A DNA stretch of 6,617 nt from Rhodoferax sp. GTDB lineage: Bacteria > Pseudomonadota > Gammaproteobacteria > Burkholderiales > Burkholderiaceae. Under the pieces are notes generated by a model. The model made no database searches. It saw nothing but the letters and a program-made list of their open reading frames with translations, and was not told where the DNA came from. The position numbers were made by a program, and so were the translations under genes. Numbering within the stretch: the first letter of the stretch is position 1; each line of letters starts with the position of its first letter. Where the stretch lies: positions 1 to 6,617 of the forward strand of contig JAIFMT010000093.1 of NCBI GenBank assembly GCA_020048295.1, in the 5' to 3' direction. Positions 6,232 to 6,617 of the stretch are shown here, one piece after another.

Positions 6232-6617
6232 ATGAAACCGCAACTACCGCACGTGCAGATCCTGCATGCGCACCCTTACCAAAGCACGCTGGGCTGGGCT
6301 CTGCTGGCGCTGGCCTTGCCGCTGTTGTGGTGGGTGTCGAACTTTTCCAGACAGGTGGTGATCGAGCCGGTGGTGTTTGTGTTCATGCACACTGCTGTGG
6401 AGCTGCTTTCCATCGTCGTGGCGATGTTGGTGTTCGTCACCGGTTACCGGGCCATTCTGTCGGCGCGCAAAGGGGCCGTTGTTTTCCTGGGCGTGACCTT
6501 TTTAGGCGTTGGCCTGATCGACTTTTTGCACACCATGAGCTATGTCGGCATGCCCGATGTGCTGACGCCCAACACGCCCCAAAAGTCCATCTTCTTCTGG
6601 TTGGCAGCCCGCATGCT
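6232..6617 (+). CDS. MASE3-domain membrane sensor (3' partial)
   Basis: The reading frame opens at ATG 6232 and runs off the window after 128 codons. It has hydrophobic helices at about 19-37, 53-71 and 82-99. Between and after them are the features I associate with the MASE3 membrane sensor domain: FMHTAVELLSI (51-61), LIDFLHTMSYVGM (95-107) and FFWLAAR near the end. MASE3 domains normally precede PAS, GGDEF, EAL or histidine kinase modules, so the missing part probably holds a cyclic-di-GMP or kinase output; which one cannot be told here. The start has only a weak purine stretch upstream (GAG in ACAGAGCG). The next in-frame ATG is inside TM2, so 6232 is preferred. The 28-nt gap to the small ORF suggests co-transcription. 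The ligand of the MASE3 domain is not known from the sequence. Confidence 0.8.
   Translation, partial: MKPQLPHVQILHAHPYQSTLGWALLALALPLLWWVSNFSRQVVIEPVVFVFMHTAVELLSIVVAMLVFVTGYRAILSARKGAVVFLGVTFLGVGLIDFLHTMSYVGMPDVLTPNTPQKSIFFWLAARM

Noticed and set aside
5975..6243. Minus-strand frames opposite the small ORF and the MASE3 start
   Set aside because: They overlap the end of aer or cross the small ORF to the MASE3 start, have no ribosome-binding site, and encode no recognisable protein.
1..6617. Mobile element, CRISPR array, tRNA or phage system
   Set aside because: No transposase, integrase, terminal inverted repeats, spaced repeat array or tRNA-like cloverleaf was seen on either strand.

Overview
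The window looks like chromosomal DNA from a betaproteobacterium, most likely a Comamonadaceae/Rhodoferax-type organism. This is inferred from protein style (Aer-like chemoreceptor, NarL-type two-component pair, MASE3 sensor) and moderately GC-rich codon use, not from a database match. All genes read on the + strand. I see no tRNA, rRNA, CRISPR array, insertion sequence or phage gene.

Layout: (1) 1-591 is the 3' part of an ABC-transporter inner-membrane permease of the PotC (spermidine/putrescine-like) type, cut by the left edge. (2) 592-859 is a non-coding gap. (3) 860-4301 is a signal-transduction operon of three ORFs: a membrane sensor with about seven transmembrane helices and three PAS domains (860-2644), a soluble PAS-histidine kinase of the NarX/HisKA_3 class (2641-3672), and a NarL/FixJ response regulator (3669-4301). 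Both junctions are 4-nt ATGA stop/start overlaps. (4) 4302-4430 is a spacer with two short perfect hairpins and a 10-bp direct repeat. (5) 4431-5978 is an Aer-type aerotaxis/energy-taxis receptor, started at GTG. (6) 6009-6203 is a possible 64-residue protein of unknown function. (7) From 6232 to the right edge is the N-terminus of a MASE3 membrane sensor, cut by the window.

The most notable point is the join between the first two ORFs of the two-component operon. The third PAS domain of the membrane protein stops just where a PAC motif (DITxRK) and linker would normally follow. The kinase ORF starts inside its own PAS domain, without the usual N-terminal cap. The simplest reading is that one long hybrid kinase (7TM-PAS-PAS-PAS-PAS-HisKA_3-HATPase) lost roughly 20-30 codons with a frame change. 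The product would be a separate membrane sensor and a soluble kinase linked by an ATGATG re-initiation site. It may be a functional split, a decaying gene or a sequence error; the sequence alone cannot say which.

Taken together, the region is a sensory cluster. A PAS-rich two-component system controls transcription, an FAD-PAS chemoreceptor links redox state to motility, and a further membrane sensor follows. The ligands of the two-component system and the MASE3 protein cannot be read from the sequence.
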